Origin: Pseudomonas spelaei
GTDB lineage: Bacteria > Pseudomonadota > Gammaproteobacteria > Pseudomonadales > Pseudomonadaceae
Reading direction: 5' to 3'
Assembly: GCF_009724245.1 (NCBI RefSeq)
Contig: NZ_WNNK01000005.1
Location: forward strand, 62,001 to 126,000
Length of the DNA stretch: 64,000 nt
Positions 37,362-46,348 of the stretch are shown here, in pieces (positions within the stretch are counted from its first letter, which is position 1; each line of letters starts with the position of its first letter). Under the pieces are notes generated by a model. The model saw only the letters and a list, made by a program, of their open reading frames with translations, did not search any database and was not told the DNA's origin. The translations under genes and the position numbers were made by a program.

Positions 37362-39689
37362 TTAGGACGCTTGCTTGGCCAAGCGTTGCATGTTGAGCGA
37401 GCTCGTCGTCAGACCGGCCCGGTTGAAGCGGTAGCGCATGTACGCCGAGATATCGTCCTCGTGCGACGATACGATCAACTGGCTATGTTTGAGCTCACAG
37501 CGGAGCAGGTCGGTCAGAGATGCGATGTTCACCTCGTCTAGAGATTGGGATGGATCGTCGATGAGGATAAGCGGGACTTCTGCGTAGACCTTGTTGAGCG
37601 ATAGGAAGAAGGCCAGGCTCAGCGCCGACACCTGGCCCGTGCTCATGGACATGACAGCGTCATGCTCAGATTTTTCTGCCGTCAGGAACCTGAGCTGCTT
37701 GCCATCTCGGCTCTCGATGAACAACCCAAGGCCGCGTTGGTAGTTCTGGATCAGTCGCCCACTGTAGATGTGGAAGATGAGCTCGATCTCCGAGATGGTC
37801 TGATCTGCATACTTCTGCTCCGCTTTCTCCAAGGTAGCGCGCAGCTGGATGACCTTGCCCTTTGCTCTGGTGGCGGCCTCCGTCTCGCGTTGCATTTTCT
37901 GCAGTTCTTCAAGGCATTTTTGAAGTCGGCTGCTCTGCGCTTCGTTGGCTTTGATCGTGATGTAGAGCTCTTTTTTTGCCAGATCCTGAGCGTCGAAAAT
38001 GTAAAAATCCTGCAAGTCCTTGAAGACTGCTTCGATGGTTTGCTGCCAATCGTCAGGGAGCACCACTGTCTCGTCCGTTTTTTTGGCGTGCATCGATTTT
38101 CGCAGTTCTTCCAGGCGAGCCTCTGTCACCACTTCGTCGTTGTTGAATGTGAAGGTGATCAGAATGCCTTCGCCCCTGAGCCGTTCCAGGAGCTGCTGGA
38201 TTGCAGGGAGGCGGTTTTTAACTTTGACCAGTGCCTGATGCAGTGCCTCGTTGTACCCAGGTTTCAGGATCGCTTCGCGCGCCTGAATGAATGTATCAAT
38301 GGTGCCCAACTCAGTGGTCATCGCAGTGGTCAACGCGACGAGTGCCTTCCCATCCTTTCCTAAGGTGTCAGAGATTTTTTGGGCTCTGACCTCAATCGCA
38401 TCGAGCATCGCAACGTGAGTTTTCCAGTCATTCCCGCACAACGGGCAAAACTTGTCGTCCGGATAAAGCTTGGCGTGCTCATCAAGCAACTGCTGCTTCA
38501 GTCGGGCCAGTTCGGCAGCGGCGCTGTCATTGGCTGTGTTCTTGATGTTCAGGTCATTACGCGTTTTGATTTGTTCTTCAAACCATTCAAGTCGACCAGC
38601 AGCCCAACTTGGCAGTGTTCGTGCCTGCTCAGCAGTGATGGCGGAAGCACCTTTCTTGACGATTTTGGCTGCTTTATCGAGCCCGTCGAGCTCCTTTTTG
38701 ATCTGTTCCAGGTCATCTAGTTTGTTCAAGTCGGTGCCCAGCAGTGCCAAGCTGCTCAGCGACTCCGCGTGCGACTCGATGTCCGCATTGATGGCATCAT
38801 TCTGAGTTCTGACCCGAATGGCTGCTTTCTGAGGGAGCAGGCCATTTAGCTTGCGAATGGCGTTCGAGAACTGGGTGTGAATCTCCGAGTCGTAGGTAGG
38901 GAAGGGATCTTCCTTATCCCAACCCGGCCCAACCTCAACCGTGGACAGCTTTTTGTAATCAATATTTCCCAGATCGGCTTGCACCATCGCGCGCAGGGCT
39001 GTGCACTCATTGTTAAGCGCTTCTTCATCAGCTTTGCGTTTTTCGTCCCCTAGGAATTTTGTGAACCTTGTCGAGAGTGAGCGGCAATTTTCAATCTCAG
39101 CTGCAACATCGTTGATGTTGAACAGGTTGCCAAGCTGGTCTTTACGCTCGTCTACCCGCGTGTGAAGCAGTTTGTTCTGCCCTTGCTCAAGGTAGTTGAG
39201 GAAGGTGAAATTTTCCCGGAAGTTTCTGCCGAAAACTTCGTCTAGAAACTCGTTCTCACGGAGGTTGGCCGGCGTGAAGGCTTTCGATTCGAAATCGGGG
39301 AGTTCATACAGCTTGAAGTGCTTGAACTTGTCGGCTCGGTTGTTCGATTTCTTGTCGAACGCTTTTACTGGCGCATGCCGGGCCAGAACCAAGCGTTTGT
39401 CCCCATCATGGAATTCGATTTTGATGCTCAGGTCTTTTTGATCGGTGCGCTGGTTCCAGAAGAGGTTGTCGTCATAGTTTGTTTTGAGCTTCGTCATCAA
39501 TGTCGAAAAAAGATTGTCGATCCGCTTGATCTGACCCGTGAGCAACAGCTCGACAGCATCGAAGACACTGGTTTTTCCGTACCCGTTCGGCCCGTCGAGC
39601 GTTAGCAGCGATGAGGTGCCAAGATCCAAATTAATGTGTTTAAAAGCCTTAAATCGAGAAACTTCAATCCGCGCTATTTTCCATTTCAT
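37362..39689 (-). CDS. ABC-3C system ATPase (Rad50/RecF-like)
   Basis: A 775-residue SMC/Rad50-type ATPase. Walker A is GPNGYGKTS near residue 35; a short coiled coil surrounds a zinc-hook-like CPLCG (about residue 415); the ABC signature MSTGQVSALSLAFF is near 683 and Walker B PLILIDDPSQSLDE near 706, followed by the switch His in IVSSHEDDI. It is the last of three overlapping leftward genes (26-base overlap with the middle component), the order of ABC-three-component defence systems. It probably acts as the motor or sensor that licenses the nuclease component. It converges on jetD. Confidence 0.83.
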   Translation of the reverse strand: MKWKIARIEVSRFKAFKHINLDLGTSSLLTLDGPNGYGKTSVFDAVELLLTGQIKRIDNLFSTLMTKLKTNYDDNLFWNQRTDQKDLSIKIEFHDGDKRLVLARHAPVKAFDKKSNNRADKFKHFKLYELPDFESKAFTPANLRENEFLDEVFGRNFRENFTFLNYLEQGQNKLLHTRVDERKDQLGNLFNINDVAAEIENCRSLSTRFTKFLGDEKRKADEEALNNECTALRAMVQADLGNIDYKKLSTVEVGPGWDKEDPFPTYDSEIHTQFSNAIRKLNGLLPQKAAIRVRTQNDAINADIESHAESLSSLALLGTDLNKLDDLEQIKKELDGLDKAAKIVKKGASAITAEQARTLPSWAAGRLEWFEEQIKTRNDLNIKNTANDSAAAELARLKQQLLDEHAKLYPDDKFCPLCGNDWKTHVAMLDAIEVRAQKISDTLGKDGKALVALTTAMTTELGTIDTFIQAREAILKPGYNEALHQALVKVKNRLPAIQQLLERLRGEGILITFTFNNDEVVTEARLEELRKSMHAKKTDETVVLPDDWQQTIEAVFKDLQDFYIFDAQDLAKKELYITIKANEAQSSRLQKCLEELQKMQRETEAATRAKGKVIQLRATLEKAEQKYADQTISEIELIFHIYSGRLIQNYQRGLGLFIESRDGKQLRFLTAEKSEHDAVMSMSTGQVSALSLAFFLSLNKVYAEVPLILIDDPSQSLDEVNIASLTDLLRCELKHSQLIVSSHEDDISAYMRYRFNRAGLTTSSLNMQRLAKQAS

Positions 39690-40329
39690 TGCTCATCAGC
39701 TCCGTGATCAATTCTTCAGCGTTATTCGACGTGAGTTTCTGGATGATTGTGTAGGTTTCATCAAGGCCTGCTTCGGCTACGGCGTCGGCTGCTTGCAGGC
39801 GCAAGGAAATAAGCTCACGTCGGGTGAACGGGAGCTCAAGAAAAGGAAGCTTGATGAAAATCTTTGCTGCAACACTGTAGTGCGTAGCGGCCAGAGGGTC
39901 TTCCTTGTAGTTGCTGAACTGGCTCTTGTCCGAGACAGTGGCCACTAGTTCGTTGAAGGTATAGTCCTGGATGGCATGCTGTTCAGTATCGCTGTAGTAA
40001 AGTACATATTTCTTGAAAAAGTGAGGGTCCTCTTCAATCGCAAAAATCTGTTCTTCCTGGTCTTTGAATTCAGCTAGGTGGTTCAGGTGATGAATGCAGA
40101 TGAGGTCACAGTTTTTCTTGAATGTTGGATGGTTCAGAAAGGAGTCGGGGGCCGATTGATTAATAAGAGTATTTAGTTCGGTGGGGCTGGGTAAGTGATC
40201 CAGCTTGTGCAAAATCGCAAAGCGGATGGCGGAGCCGGATTCCCGAACGTAGAAGCTCGTAAGGTCGGTTTCAAAGTCTTTGGTGAATCCATGATAAATG
40301 AGAGCCTCATCAATAATTTTATTTATCAT
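39664..40329 (-). CDS. ABC-3C system middle component
   Basis: A 221-residue soluble protein between the ATPase and the nuclease-domain gene, overlapping the first by 26 and the second by 11 bases. It contains PHFFKKYVLYYSDTEQHAI and LELPFTRRELISLRLQAADA, consistent with ABC-3C middle components, thought to bridge the ATPase to the effector-bearing component. The call relies on position, size and the partners; the family has few fixed residues. Confidence 0.7.
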   Translation of the reverse strand: MINKIIDEALIYHGFTKDFETDLTSFYVRESGSAIRFAILHKLDHLPSPTELNTLINQSAPDSFLNHPTFKKNCDLICIHHLNHLAEFKDQEEQIFAIEEDPHFFKKYVLYYSDTEQHAIQDYTFNELVATVSDKSQFSNYKEDPLAATHYSVAAKIFIKLPFLELPFTRRELISLRLQAADAVAEAGLDETYTIIQKLTSNNAEELITELMSNEMENSAD

Positions 40330-41578
40330 TCAAGCGAGCCTCTGCGTCTTCTTTAGTCACGATGCTTAAACAAAATGATTTGAGAATGTTGCTGTCAATG
40401 CGGTCTCTGACCTGCTGATCGTCAAGGTCGTTGGGGTGCGTGAACTTGGTGTTGATGATGAAAGACTCGGAAGATCTGCTGGGGATGAGGTTGTTGTACT
40501 CAAACAGCAGCTTGAGTAAATCTCCGTTGGTATCCATCTCTCCCAGCAGGTCTACAGTGCAACCCTCGTGGTCATCAACGAAGGGAAGGTCGAGGGCCGT
40601 CGGAAGATAGAATCGCTTGTCACTGTCCAGATAGTGCGGGAATTGTTTAAAAATCGGCTCAATCGACATGTCCTCGATAAGGCCGGAATAACGCCGGATA
40701 TCTGCTTTTTGTATGCTGGAGAAACGCTCTGATGGCTTTATCAGTTGACAAAGCGTCTGCATGTCGCCGGCTTCTGAATCCCGAATATGTTCGAAGAGCC
40801 GACGCGCTCGCCCGTACGAGGCGTCGCTCATACCAGGTAAGGCTTGATCGAGTCTGTCTTCTAGATGACTGTGCAGCTTTGCCTTCAGATCGATCGCATA
40901 ATACTCAGTGTTGTTGTATGGGTTTTTGTTAACAATATCGTCTATTAGGCTCTGAGCTGTAATACGGCTTTCATACGCTGCCTTGTTGGCCTTTTCTCGG
41001 TCGACCTGTACCATTCGGTGAATTGCGACTGCTTGTGTGCTTATCTTTTCAGACAGAAGGCAGTAGTTGTAGTGCAAGAGTTCGTCGGTTAGCAGGATGG
41101 AGTTGCTGCTGCATATTTCTTTGATGACAGCTTTTGTGAGGCTTTCGATTTCGCCTAGACCACAATATTTGTTGTTCCCGTACGAGTAGAATTTAACCAG
41201 CTCGTTGTTGTTTCCGGTGTAATCATCGGTATCGTTGAGTTGGACCGATACATGGAAGTATCGTGATACGCCTTTAACTCGATCGTACTCGACAGTAGAT
41301 GATTTTTCCAGTGCCTCGATGTACTCGCTTTTGTATGTGCCAATCTTGGCTTTTACTTGATGAGCGCTTACAAGTGCGCCGCTTTTGTAAATGGCGAAAT
41401 CGTCGCTGCTATCTAGTTGAAGCTCAAAATCTAAGTCGCCCTGATGGATTAACTTGAGCGAGTGATAGAGTGCAATTTTCCCTTGGTAGACATAGCCGCT
41501 CCACGTAGACACAGCGGTGGCTGGATAGCCTTTGCTCTTGACGCTCACGTTGACTCCCTTCACGTATAGATATGACAC
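40319..41578 (-). CDS. ABC-3C system effector component with nuclease-like N-terminus
   Basis: A 419-residue protein, first gene of the three. The N-terminal 110 residues read like a PD-(D/E)xK nuclease of the DUF4297/Cap4-type group: SGYVYQGKIALYHSLKLI, then FELQLDSSDDFAIYKSG and AHQVKAK, giving the D/E...D...QxK arrangement of a metal-dependent DNase. The C-terminal 300 residues are helical with a final beta-containing domain (FIINTKFTHPNDLDDQQV) that fits the ABC-3C C-terminal adaptor. Base use is more AT-rich than that of the flanking genes. Alternative: a CBASS-like effector, but no cyclase is near. Confidence 0.72.
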   Translation of the reverse strand: MSYLYVKGVNVSVKSKGYPATAVSTWSGYVYQGKIALYHSLKLIHQGDLDFELQLDSSDDFAIYKSGALVSAHQVKAKIGTYKSEYIEALEKSSTVEYDRVKGVSRYFHVSVQLNDTDDYTGNNNELVKFYSYGNNKYCGLGEIESLTKAVIKEICSSNSILLTDELLHYNYCLLSEKISTQAVAIHRMVQVDREKANKAAYESRITAQSLIDDIVNKNPYNNTEYYAIDLKAKLHSHLEDRLDQALPGMSDASYGRARRLFEHIRDSEAGDMQTLCQLIKPSERFSSIQKADIRRYSGLIEDMSIEPIFKQFPHYLDSDKRFYLPTALDLPFVDDHEGCTVDLLGEMDTNGDLLKLLFEYNNLIPSRSSESFIINTKFTHPNDLDDQQVRDRIDSNILKSFCLSIVTKEDAEARLNDK

Positions 41579-41908
41579 TCATAAATGGCACAAAGATATC
41601 ACCATGTAAATGTCGTCTTGTAAACCGCAGATTGGAGAGATTTTTGTTGGTTTTCTGACGCCGGAAAGTTGTTCTATTGTTTGGCTTTAACGTTTAAGCG
41701 CGGTGGTCTAGTGATACTGCGATACGCGAAAAGGGCGGTTTGATGGGTTGGATTTAAATTTAAGCTATTAATTTATATAGGCTTTGCCAAGATGTAGATT
41801 TTTTTGACGATGACCAAGTCAGCGACTTCTTCACCATCGGTGAGCCTTGGCGGTTTCAAGAGGGGATGGACGTGTCCGGCGTCCGCAGGAAGTCGAAGAG
41901 CTGCAGGC
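41579..41908. other. AT-rich gap upstream of the ABC-3C operon
   Basis: No gene recognised. It includes the AT-rich stretch 41750-41782 with the palindrome TTAAATTTAA (41754-41763), plausibly promoter sequence for the leftward ABC-3C genes. A small frame reading out of the preceding PLD gene (41773 leftward) is not convincing. Confidence 0.5.
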
Positions 41909-43120
41909 TCAACGGGGCGTGTAGTAGATGGCGTCCAGAAGCGCTGCACGTCCCAACCAGATTTCTGTGTCAGCCGCATTGCTCGGCTGCGGATGTCTCC
42001 ACCACGGATCACCGTGCATCGGCTCAATGATGCGCTGCCAGTAGTTCTCCAGGTTCGTTGTGCTCGGGCTGACACCGAAGTTTTCGCACAAGTCCTTCCG
42101 GTTGGCCGAATCGATGCACACGAATGCGTCAGGCCGCTTCATCGCCAAGAGCCTAGTCGCGGTCGGTAGTCCGCCGACTCGCCCGTCCTGATCGAAGGCT
42201 GCTCTGAACGCTTTGCAGTAGCGGTCGTAGTCGCGCTGCATGACCGCGCCCATCAACGGGATGAAATCGAGGGCGTGGGAGAGACCTGTGGGCGCTTCGA
42301 TGACCAGGTTCGCGAACGTCCCACTTGCGCCCATGCTCCCGAAAAGCCCGTAGTCCACGCCTGGCTGCTGAGACTTCTTGCGCCCGAGAGTGCCGGCGAC
42401 CAGCTTGCGGTCGTCCTCGCTCCACTTCGCGTAGGGTATGCCAGTCGCGAAAAGGGCGCGAGCCTTTGTCAGAACTCCCAAGCGCTCCTTAAACAGGTGC
42501 GCAGACGGGTGTGATGAGCTTCGGACCTGCACGAGGTAGTCCGCCCAGCTCATGTCATGTGGCGCGCGCTTGGTATTCGGCTTAGAAGGTGGCCGAACGT
42601 CAGCAAACTTGATCAGTTCCTGTCGCGCAGCCGTCTTAGCTGCGTACTGGTGACGGTACCGAAAGAGGAACTCGTGAGAAATGTCCTCCGCCCCCTTCCA
42701 CGCTTCTGCGACGAAGCGACTGAGCTCTACCAGCGCTGCATCGTCGAGCGAGCCATCAAGCAGCACGCTCGCCTCGACGTTTCGGCTCATCGCCGCCTTC
42801 GTGAGATTTGGACTCCCGACCACGCCGCGTATGCGTTGCCCGTTACGAAACAGGTAGACCTTCGGGTGAAACAGATCGCCCGTAGGAGGAACGACGGCTG
42901 CGGCCGCTAGCGCTGCTGCCCGCTCAAGCACCTCGGGCTGCGTCTGGAACATATGAGTGCCGACAACGAAGTGCTCGAACTTCGAGCTGTATTTCATCGC
43001 TGCCTCGAAGACCGCGTTCTCGGTCGCCCAGGCTACTGCCCATTGCATCGACTCGCAGTTCTCAACCAGTGCTATGAGTGTCGATTGCGTCTGCGAAGCC
43101 GACAGGAACTTCACATCCAT
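41909..43120 (-). CDS. PLD-family nuclease-like protein of the AddAB-like operon
   Basis: A 403-residue protein. Residues 1-165 form a single phospholipase D-type domain with the motif H85-P-K87-x-Y-L-F and, after it, G-V-V-G102-S103-P-N105, an HxK...GSxN arrangement used by BfiI/Nuc-like nucleases; one motif per chain implies a dimer. The C-terminal 240 residues contain IPYAKWSEDDRKLVAGTLGRKK, FVCIDSANRKDLCENFGVS and DPWWRHPQP and match no family I know. Third gene of a leftward operon, 54 bases after the AddA-like helicase. Possibly the cutting or specificity subunit. Confidence 0.75.
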   Translation of the reverse strand: MDVKFLSASQTQSTLIALVENCESMQWAVAWATENAVFEAAMKYSSKFEHFVVGTHMFQTQPEVLERAAALAAAAVVPPTGDLFHPKVYLFRNGQRIRGVVGSPNLTKAAMSRNVEASVLLDGSLDDAALVELSRFVAEAWKGAEDISHEFLFRYRHQYAAKTAARQELIKFADVRPPSKPNTKRAPHDMSWADYLVQVRSSSHPSAHLFKERLGVLTKARALFATGIPYAKWSEDDRKLVAGTLGRKKSQQPGVDYGLFGSMGASGTFANLVIEAPTGLSHALDFIPLMGAVMQRDYDRYCKAFRAAFDQDGRVGGLPTATRLLAMKRPDAFVCIDSANRKDLCENFGVSPSTTNLENYWQRIIEPMHGDPWWRHPQPSNAADTEIWLGRAALLDAIYYTPR

Positions 43121-43174
43121 CTCTGCTTTTCCTCGTGTTTCTATTTAACTAAGTCCGGTGGGCTTCTAGGAGCG

Positions 43175-46100
43175 TCAGGAGAGGCGGACTGCTCGTGCAG
43201 CGACCGGCATGTAGAGCCATCGCTCGCTCACGGGCTTGCCGGTCGCGTTGAGAAGGGCATGACCATAGGACTCGAGCTGCGGGCCGTGCTCAGCCACCAG
43301 GTCCTCGTCTCTGGCTGAGCCACCGGGGTTCGACTTGTGGTCCATTAGAATCCAACTATCTGGCAGTTCAACCAGCAAGTCGATGCGGCCCCGGATACGA
43401 GTGCCGTTAGGGCCATTGGCTTCGATGGGCACTTCGACGTAAACGGGACAGGCAGGCCAGCGCTTGGTTACCCAAGCTTGGAACGCTCTGGCCTGGGCGC
43501 AAACGGCTTCCTTATCCACAGAATGAGCCACGGCCCAGGCCATCAGGATTCGTTCGACGTCAGGGGCTGAAATCCCGCCAAGCACGCCGGCGCGAGCGAT
43601 GCACAGGTGGAGCGCCGTGCCCAGCGATGCCATGTCGGGCTTGCCCGCCAAGCTTAGCCGGACTCCTACTGCGTCAGTCTCGACTACCTTGAACGTGCCG
43701 CCCGAGGCAGAACTCGGTCGATGCCACAACGGCTCGGCCTGCACGCGCGGACGAGCTGTGAACCAGCGGCAGGCCTCGGAGGCTTTGGCAGGTGGCTCGG
43801 TTGAGCAGTCATCCTTGCTCCACGACCTCGATAATCTGGAGAGCTGCTGGCCGTCGGGTATAGCTATGGTTCCTGAGTCGCCGAACAACAGGTCGGCTGC
43901 GCCTTGAATTTCGCCGACCCAGGCGCGCCCCGCCCCTGACCTGCGAACGAACGACACTGCGACGTTCATATCACGCGCGCGGGTCAGGCCCACATAGAGA
44001 AGGCGCTTGTTCTCCGCCAGGGCTTCTGCCTGCATGGCTTGACCAGTGGCGCTGGCTTCGGCATTGAGGGCGGCTTGGGGCTGGGACCGCTTGCCCCAGG
44101 TCTTCAGCCAGCAGTGTACGAAGCGGTTGGCGAGCGGCTGCTGCGGATCGAAGCCCCCAACTGTCCTCGCGCGCACGCCCCAAAGTGAACTGCGTGCTGT
44201 CGCATCGAGGCTTGTCAGCACGACGATTGGCCACTCCAGCCCCTTGGCCCCGTGATAGGTGAGGACTGAGACCGAGTTGTCTTCTGAAATGGCCCGGTTA
44301 TCGTCCTCTGCGCTGGCGAGTTCGTCCAGCCAACGAAGCATGCCGCTGACGGTCGCCGGTCGCTTCGCGGCGACACACTCGTCCTCGAAAGTCTTTCCGA
44401 GCTCGACCAGTGCCTCGACATTGGACAGCCTATTGCGGCTCTCGTGAGGGGAGGTGGACCATTGGCCGACCAGCCGCACTACTTGGGACTCGGCAGCAGC
44501 AAGTCGCAGTACTTCCTGTGGCGTCAAAGCCATTAGCGTTGGACGCAGCTCTTCCAATCGGGCCAGTAGCGGATGGGCGCTGTCACCCTTCGTCAGCCAC
44601 TCGTGTGACCTCACCCCATCGGTGGCTAGGTATTGCAGCCTGTCTGCAAGCCAGGTCTCGATCGGAGTGCCATCGGCCAGGGTTAGAACCAGCGCCGTGG
44701 CGACGGTGTCGGTTGGGTCGTTCATGCGCCTCAGACAGGCCATGACATAGATGGCTTCGGCAGTCCCCAACAAGCCGGAACGTGGGCTGGCTGACGGGAT
44801 GCCCCAGCGCGTGAGCGACGTGACGGCAAATTCGACCTGGTCGTTGTAGCGACACAGCACTCCGACATCGCCGGCCTGAATCGGACGGAGCTCCTTGGTG
44901 TCCTTGTCTTCGACCTTAACCCCGGACTCGAGCAGCTCGCGGATGGCCTGGCCAAGGCCTAGGTAGTCCGAGTCGTTTCGGCTGCTCTCGAAGTTCCAGT
45001 TCAACAGCGCGGGCTGGTCCGGGATGTCCTTCCGCAGAGGCTGCAACCGAACCTGCTCAGGCGTCAGGTCGGGCTCGAACGCAGAGTTGAATACACTATT
45101 AGTGAGCAAGACCTGGCTTTCGGTGGAGCGCCTGGAGGTGTCCAGAGCCTTCCCTATGACTCCGCCCCAGCCCTTGATGGCGCTGAGAACGCCGGAAATG
45201 AGGCTTGAGTCAGTTCCGCGGAAGCCGTAGATAGCCTGCTTGGGGTCGCCGACCCACACCGACTTCTTAGCCAGTTTGGCCAGCTCGACGAAAAGCGCCA
45301 GTTGGAGCGGGCTGGTGTCCTGGAACTCATCGACCATGATGAGATCCAGTTCTGCCGCCAACACTTCACGGACGGCTGGCTTTGTCCTCAATGCACGTAG
45401 CAGCAACACCTCTTGGTCGCTGAAGTCGACTGCACCCAGCGCCTTCTTGGCCTGCTCGTAGGCGTCGAGAACGTCGGCGGCCAGCTTGAACACCTTGTCA
45501 AGGTACCGACGGACCTCGGCATGAAAGGCCGGGTGAGACTCGTGAGCCTGAGCTGCGGACTTGACTGGTGCCACGATATCCCTGACCTTAGCGCCGGCGT
45601 CAAACCCTGCTGCGCCGATCCAGTCGGGCCAGCACCAGCGTCCTTCACGGAAGAGGCGATCCAGTTTTTGCAGCCCGTCGAGGCCTTTTAAGAGGTTGTC
45701 TGCAACTTTGGCGCCGACAGCCTGCTGCTGTTCTACGTAGGCGGTTACTTCCTGGTGCGCCTTGGCCAACGCGGTCGCCAATGCCATGGTCGGGTCCAGC
45801 CCCACAGTTGGAACAGGCCAGTTCGCGAGCATAGCGTCTGCGTTCTGAGTACCCATCACGCGAAGCGCCCCTGGCTCAATGTCGTTATCGAGCGCGGCCT
45901 TGACGACAGCCTCAACAGTCTTGGACCAGTCCGCCTGTTCGATGCCAAACCGCTCTGTGAGCCAAACTAGTTCCGCTTGTGCGTCGGCATCCATCGACTC
46001 GGCCAGCGTGGCTTTGAGCAGTCTCTTGGATTGACCTTCACCCAGGACAGTCTGGTCGGGAGACAGGCCCAACTCGAAGCAGAACCGCTTGAGCATCTGC

Positions 46101-46348
46101 CCGCAGACACTGTTGACGGTGCCCAAGCGGGCTTGGCCTATGGCGGTGGCGAGGTCGATACGGCCCTTTTCAAGAAGCCAGGAGCGGGCGCGTTCGCGCA
46201 GCTCGGTAGCGGCCTTCACCGTGAAGGTCGTGGCCAAGATGGCGTGAGGCCGTGCCGTGCCAGATTCGAGGGCTTGTGCGAGAGTTTCGGTCAGCTTGTA
46301 GGTCTTGCCACTGCCGGCGCCTGCGCTGATGAATTCGATGTTGTTCAT
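43175..46348 (-). CDS. AddA/RecB-like helicase-nuclease (UvrD superfamily)
   Basis: A 1057-residue superfamily 1 helicase with C-terminal nuclease. Motif I is SAGAGSGKT (residues 8-16), Ia LATTFTVKAATEL, II VDEFQDTSPLQ (about 339), III GDPKQAIYGFRGTDS, V TYHGAKGLEWPIV and VI LLYVGLTRARD. The C-terminal RecB-type PD-(D/E)xK module has GTALHLCIA and GRIDLLVELPDSWILMDHK (about 985). The ATG at 46348 shares a base with the upstream stop (TGATG), so translation is coupled. Lower-case pairing with an AddB-like gene resembles AddAB, but this copy is in a defence island beside a PLD gene, unlike housekeeping repair. Confidence 0.85.
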   Translation of the reverse strand: MNNIEFISAGAGSGKTYKLTETLAQALESGTARPHAILATTFTVKAATELRERARSWLLEKGRIDLATAIGQARLGTVNSVCGQMLKRFCFELGLSPDQTVLGEGQSKRLLKATLAESMDADAQAELVWLTERFGIEQADWSKTVEAVVKAALDNDIEPGALRVMGTQNADAMLANWPVPTVGLDPTMALATALAKAHQEVTAYVEQQQAVGAKVADNLLKGLDGLQKLDRLFREGRWCWPDWIGAAGFDAGAKVRDIVAPVKSAAQAHESHPAFHAEVRRYLDKVFKLAADVLDAYEQAKKALGAVDFSDQEVLLLRALRTKPAVREVLAAELDLIMVDEFQDTSPLQLALFVELAKLAKKSVWVGDPKQAIYGFRGTDSSLISGVLSAIKGWGGVIGKALDTSRRSTESQVLLTNSVFNSAFEPDLTPEQVRLQPLRKDIPDQPALLNWNFESSRNDSDYLGLGQAIRELLESGVKVEDKDTKELRPIQAGDVGVLCRYNDQVEFAVTSLTRWGIPSASPRSGLLGTAEAIYVMACLRRMNDPTDTVATALVLTLADGTPIETWLADRLQYLATDGVRSHEWLTKGDSAHPLLARLEELRPTLMALTPQEVLRLAAAESQVVRLVGQWSTSPHESRNRLSNVEALVELGKTFEDECVAAKRPATVSGMLRWLDELASAEDDNRAISEDNSVSVLTYHGAKGLEWPIVVLTSLDATARSSLWGVRARTVGGFDPQQPLANRFVHCWLKTWGKRSQPQAALNAEASATGQAMQAEALAENKRLLYVGLTRARDMNVAVSFVRRSGAGRAWVGEIQGAADLLFGDSGTIAIPDGQQLSRLSRSWSKDDCSTEPPAKASEACRWFTARPRVQAEPLWHRPSSASGGTFKVVETDAVGVRLSLAGKPDMASLGTALHLCIARAGVLGGISAPDVERILMAWAVAHSVDKEAVCAQARAFQAWVTKRWPACPVYVEVPIEANGPNGTRIRGRIDLLVELPDSWILMDHKSNPGGSARDEDLVAEHGPQLESYGHALLNATGKPVSERWLYMPVAARAVRLS

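Noticed and set aside
41773..42075. Small minus-strand frame overlapping the 3' end of the PLD gene
   Set aside because: The part inside the PLD gene is out of frame with clear coding sequence; the tail alone is too short to judge.
43175..46348. Gabija GajB helicase
   Set aside because: GajB is about 500 residues and is paired with an OLD-family GajA; here the helicase is over 1,000 residues with a C-terminal nuclease and no OLD protein.
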